Shown here: positions 61,544 to 64,000 of the stretch, piece after piece
Layout of the letters: the number at the start of each line of letters is the position of its first letter
Position numbering within the stretch: position 1 is the stretch's first letter
From: Solwaraspora sp. WMMD1047
GTDB taxonomy: Bacteria > Actinomycetota > Actinomycetes > Mycobacteriales > Micromonosporaceae
DNA: 64,000 bases
NCBI RefSeq assembly: GCF_029626155.1
Contig: NZ_JARUBL010000001.1
Span: 5,856,501 to 5,920,500 of the forward strand
Direction: 5' to 3'
Notes under the pieces: model-generated
Database searches by the model: none
Told to the model about the DNA's origin: nothing
What the model saw: the letters and a program-made list of their open reading frames with translations, nothing else
Made by a program: the position numbers and the translations under genes

Positions 61544-62032
61544 ATGCCCCACGAGCCGACCCGCGCGTCCGCGATCGCCGACCTGATGCGCGCCGGCAGG
61601 GAGACGTCGCGCCTGTCGATGGTCTTCCGGTACGCCATCGCGGAGCGGCTCGGCCTCACCGTCAGCGACCTGGAGTGCCTGGACTACCTGGCGGACGTCG
61701 GATCCGCCACCGCGGGGCAGGTCGCCGAGCGGACCAATCTCACCACCGGGGCGGTGACCAGCATGCTCCGCCGGCTGCAGCAGGCGGGCTACGTGACGGC
61801 CGAGCGCGATCCGGCGGACCGGCGCCGGGTGATCGTCACCCTGCGGCCGGAGCGGGTCGCCGAGCTGGAGCGGCCGTACGAGCGGTTCGCCGAGCGGGCG
61901 GAGCAGCTCATCGAGGGCTACAGCGTCGAGGAGGTCATGCTGCTGGTCCGGCACAACGACCGCCTGCAGGCGATGTACCGCGCCGAGCTGGACCGCCTCC
62001 GCGACATCGACACCGCTGGGCAGCCCGCCTGA
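61544..62032 (+). CDS. MarR family regulator
   Basis: A 162-residue MarR-type regulator with a winged helix (LTVSDLECLDYLADVGSATA, QVAERTNLTTGAVTSMLRRL) and the wing AERDPADRRRVIVTL. ATG 61544 is preferred (GGAGG 13 nt upstream); ATG 61532 would overlap the monooxygenase stop but leaves only one base after the ribosome site. Likely repressor of its own operon through the palindrome at 60265-60281. Confidence 0.92.
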   Translation: MPHEPTRASAIADLMRAGRETSRLSMVFRYAIAERLGLTVSDLECLDYLADVGSATAGQVAERTNLTTGAVTSMLRRLQQAGYVTAERDPADRRRVIVTLRPERVAELERPYERFAERAEQLIEGYSVEEVMLLVRHNDRLQAMYRAELDRLRDIDTAGQPA

Positions 62033-62122
62033 GGCGCCCCACCGGTCGGCCGCGCGCAGATGGCGGCTACCGCGACTCGGTCGTGGTCACGATGGCTTGC
62101 GTCCTCGGCGGACGATCGAGGA

Positions 62123-62755
62123 ATGGCATTGGTCTGGTTGGGCGGAGCCGCGCTGCTGGCGCTGATCGGTGGTTTCCTGCAGGGCCGGGAGTCCGGGTTC
62201 TTCTTCTTCGTCGGGCTTCCGTTCGCCCTCGCGGGGGTGGCCGCGCACGTGGTCGCCGCCGTCTGGCCGCTGCGTGACGACCCTGACCGGCGTTGGCCCC
62301 GCCCGTGGTCATCCACAATGGTCGTACGGGCGGTGCTGGGCCTGCTGGTCGGTGGTCTCGGGATGGTCTCCGGCTTCGGCTACGGCACCAACCATCAGGT
62401 GTGGTTCGGCGAGCGGGTCACCGCCGAGATCACCGACAGCCGGCTGGTGTGCGGTCACAACTCCCCGGGCTGCAGTACCCACTACCGTCTGGCGGGCGCC
62501 GGCGGTGAGGACCTTGGCTGGACCCGGCTCTGCGGTGCCGGTGGCCGGATCGGGGCCGAGGTGCAGGTCGACGTGGATCCGCTCGGCTGGGTGCCGCCGC
62601 TCTCGCCCGCCTGCGACGAAGAGCGCCGGTTCGCGCCGCTGCTCACCAGGTGGTGGCTGGGCGGCCTCGGCGTACTCGCCGTGGTCATCGTCTTCGACCT
62701 GCTCTGGAACGCGGCACGCCGCCAATCCCGACCGGGAGACAAGGGCTCGAAATGA
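62123..62755 (+). CDS. Membrane protein of unknown function
   Basis: A 210-residue protein with three N-terminal helices (ALVWLGGAALLALIGGFLQG, GFFFFVGLPFALAGVAAHVV, MVVRAVLGLLVGGLGMVSGF), a ~90-residue beta-rich segment with paired Cys (LVCGHNSPGCSTHY, CGAGGR), and a last helix GVLAVVIVFDLLWN. It is probably a membrane protein with an outer soluble loop. ATG 62123 starts in front of the first helix; ATG 62060 is possible. Family not recognised. Confidence 0.75.
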   Translation: MALVWLGGAALLALIGGFLQGRESGFFFFVGLPFALAGVAAHVVAAVWPLRDDPDRRWPRPWSSTMVVRAVLGLLVGGLGMVSGFGYGTNHQVWFGERVTAEITDSRLVCGHNSPGCSTHYRLAGAGGEDLGWTRLCGAGGRIGAEVQVDVDPLGWVPPLSPACDEERRFAPLLTRWWLGGLGVLAVVIVFDLLWNAARRQSRPGDKGSK

Positions 62756-62831
62756 GAAAACATTGACGTACTTCAATGGAACTACCTAGATTGTGGCGTA
62801 ACGATGCCGTAACACACAGCGAGGAGGTTCC

Positions 62832-63482
62832 ATGCGAAAACTGCTGGTGCGTGGCGGAGTGGTGCTGCTGCTGCTCGCTTCGACGTTTGTCGCGGGCGCA
62901 CCCGCGTCCGCCAGGGGGGTCATGGACGACCCGCCCGATGACCAGGTGGTCATCGACCTGGTCGCGATGGCCGGCTCCGGATGTCTGCCCGGCACGGCGG
63001 ATGTCGCGGTCTCCCCGGACAACACCGCCTTCACCACCATCTACAGCGACTTCGTGGTCCAGGCCGGACCCGGCATCTCGTCCGTCGACGGCCGCCGGAA
63101 CTGCCAGCTCAACGTGCTCGTGCACGCCCCGGCGGGCCACACCTTCGCGGTCGTGAAGGTGGACTACCGCGGCTACGGGCTGCTGGATGCGGGCGCCATC
63201 GCCTCGCATCGCGCCAACTACTACTTCCAGGGGATGGCGGAGAGCACCACCAGCAACTTCTCGTTCCCCACCCCGCTCGACGACATCTGGATCATCAGCG
63301 AGGAGGTGCCGATCGCCTCCGTCGTCTGGGCTCCCTGCGGTGAGCAGCGCAACCTCAACATCAACACTGAGCTTCGGCTGAGCCAGGGCACGTCCACCCA
63401 GACCAGCTTCCTCGCCATGGACTCCACCGACGGCAGCATCGAGACCGTCTACCACCTCGCCTGGCAGCCCTGCCCGTCCTGA
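62832..63482 (+). CDS. Secreted DUF4360 protein
   Basis: A 216-residue exported DUF4360 protein. The signal peptide (LVRGGVVLLLLASTFVAGAP) ends near ASARG. The mature part has GSGCLPGTADVAVSPDNTAF, NCQLNVLVHAPAGHTFAVVK and CGEQRNLNINTELRL, the typical Cys-spaced beta pattern. These secreted proteins are common in actinobacteria and some fungi, with unknown function. GAGGAGG precedes ATG 62832. Confidence 0.9.
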   Translation: MRKLLVRGGVVLLLLASTFVAGAPASARGVMDDPPDDQVVIDLVAMAGSGCLPGTADVAVSPDNTAFTTIYSDFVVQAGPGISSVDGRRNCQLNVLVHAPAGHTFAVVKVDYRGYGLLDAGAIASHRANYYFQGMAESTTSNFSFPTPLDDIWIISEEVPIASVVWAPCGEQRNLNINTELRLSQGTSTQTSFLAMDSTDGSIETVYHLAWQPCPS

Positions 63483-63506
63483 CCCGACTCCCCCGTCCCC
63501 GACGGC

Positions 63507-63540
63507 GCGAGGGCGACCGGCCAGCGCCGGTCGCCCTCGC
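63507..63540. terminator. Bidirectional terminator hairpin
   Basis: Bases 63507-63520 (GCGAGGGCGACCGG) pair perfectly with 63527-63540, a 14-bp stem between the convergent DUF4360 and glycosyltransferase genes. Confidence 0.75.
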
Positions 63541-63564
63541 CCCGCCGGTCCCGGCAGGTCGCCG

Positions 63565-64000
63565 CTACCGGCGGCGGTAGATGGTCATCGAGTGACCGAC
63601 GTGATCGATCGGCTCGCTGCTGTCGATCAGCTCCCGGAGCGGGCCACCGACCGTCGCCACCCAACTGTTCGACACCACCAGCAGGCCGCGTACCTCAGCC
63701 GGTGGCGCCTGCAGCGGATCGGCCGCCTGGATGCCGTAGTACGCCGGCACCCCGGCCCCCTTGTACGCCAGCCACACCCGCTCGTCCGGATACCGCTCCC
63801 GCAGCCGGTCCGCCAGCCGGGGCAGATCCTGCCCCCAGTCCACATTGGAATCATGCAGGTGCTGATGGGTCCGGGCCGGACCCCCGAACGCCTCGTTGGC
63901 GTACGGGAGATAGAACGGAAAGGCGCGCAGTGAACTGATCGCGACCAGCGCGACGAGGGCCAGCACGCCGGCCCGGGCTACGCTTGGCCGCCGCCACGGC
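63565..64000 (-). CDS. C-terminus of a glycosyltransferase 39-like membrane protein
   Basis: About 145 codons running off the right edge of the window. The end of a polytopic mannosyltransferase (PMT/ArnT-like) is recognised by a last helix (GVLALVALVAISSLRAFPFY) and YLPYANEAFGGPA, HLHDSNVDWGQDLPRLADRL and YYGIQAADPLQAPP. The start and membrane part lie outside the window. These enzymes move mannose or other sugars from lipid carriers onto proteins. Confidence 0.75.
   Translation of the reverse strand, partial: PWRRPSVARAGVLALVALVAISSLRAFPFYLPYANEAFGGPARTHQHLHDSNVDWGQDLPRLADRLRERYPDERVWLAYKGAGVPAYYGIQAADPLQAPPAEVRGLLVVSNSWVATVGGPLRELIDSSEPIDHVGHSMTIYRRR

Overview
The window is 64 kb of very GC-rich DNA with dense, mostly short-spaced genes. 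The families present (DUF574/Methyltransf_19 methyltransferase, DUF397 with a DUF5753-type XRE regulator, DUF5954, DUF5130 with a CtaJ-like subunit, EACC1 with caspase, Uma2) are typical of filamentous actinobacteria. Together with the secreted plant-polymer enzymes this suggests a soil or plant-associated actinomycete, probably Micromonosporaceae. That placement is inference; no rRNA, tRNA or plasmid marker was seen.

Region by region. 1-10 kb: housekeeping and signalling genes (aminopeptidase N, Uma2 nuclease-like protein, CtaJ/DUF5130, amidase, K+ channel, GGDEF-EAL protein). 10.5-13.5 kb: a conflict-type pair, an EACC1 protein followed by a caspase fused to a complete GroEL-like chaperonin. 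13.5-31.5 kb: ricin-lectin membrane protein, PQQ sugar dehydrogenase with CBM2, methyltransferase, a MoxR/VWA pair, a two-component system, an LLM oxidoreductase, a histidine-kinase remnant, a CapA protein and a large rhamnogalacturonan lyase. 31.5-44.7 kb: cold-shock-type protein, a lower-GC stretch with a small unknown gene, a membrane-spanning XRE regulator, an I36 inhibitor, regulators, a GH11 xylanase, an esterase and a lipoprotein. 44.8-53.6 kb: an accessory island described below. 53.6-58.7 kb: an SDR/TetR pair, an MFS pump and a cluster of decaying genes. 58.7-64 kb: WYL regulator, FAD monooxygenase with MarR regulator, secreted proteins and the 3' end of a glycosyltransferase.

The most interesting locus is the minus-strand operon at 50,324-45,452. 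In order it encodes a Crp/Fnr regulator with a cyclic-nucleotide-binding domain, a class III nucleotide cyclase-like protein, a STAND/AAA-like NTPase, an unknown helical protein, a PycTM-type membrane effector and an unlisted 47-residue two-helix membrane microprotein. A perfect hairpin follows. Three successive 4-nt gene overlaps and a 1-nt gap tie the last five genes together. Cyclase plus PycTM is the core of Pycsar anti-phage systems; the regulator, NTPase, helical protein and microprotein make this an extended, possibly undescribed variant. Downstream lie a small protein with a related glycine/valine motif and a hydrolase remnant. Upstream lie an XRE/DUF397 pair and a DUF433/PIN-like toxin-antitoxin locus.

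The second system of note is EACC1 plus caspase-chaperonin, which fits the logic of the NTP-dependent conflict systems of multicellular bacteria: a constant component, a protease and a variable effector module.
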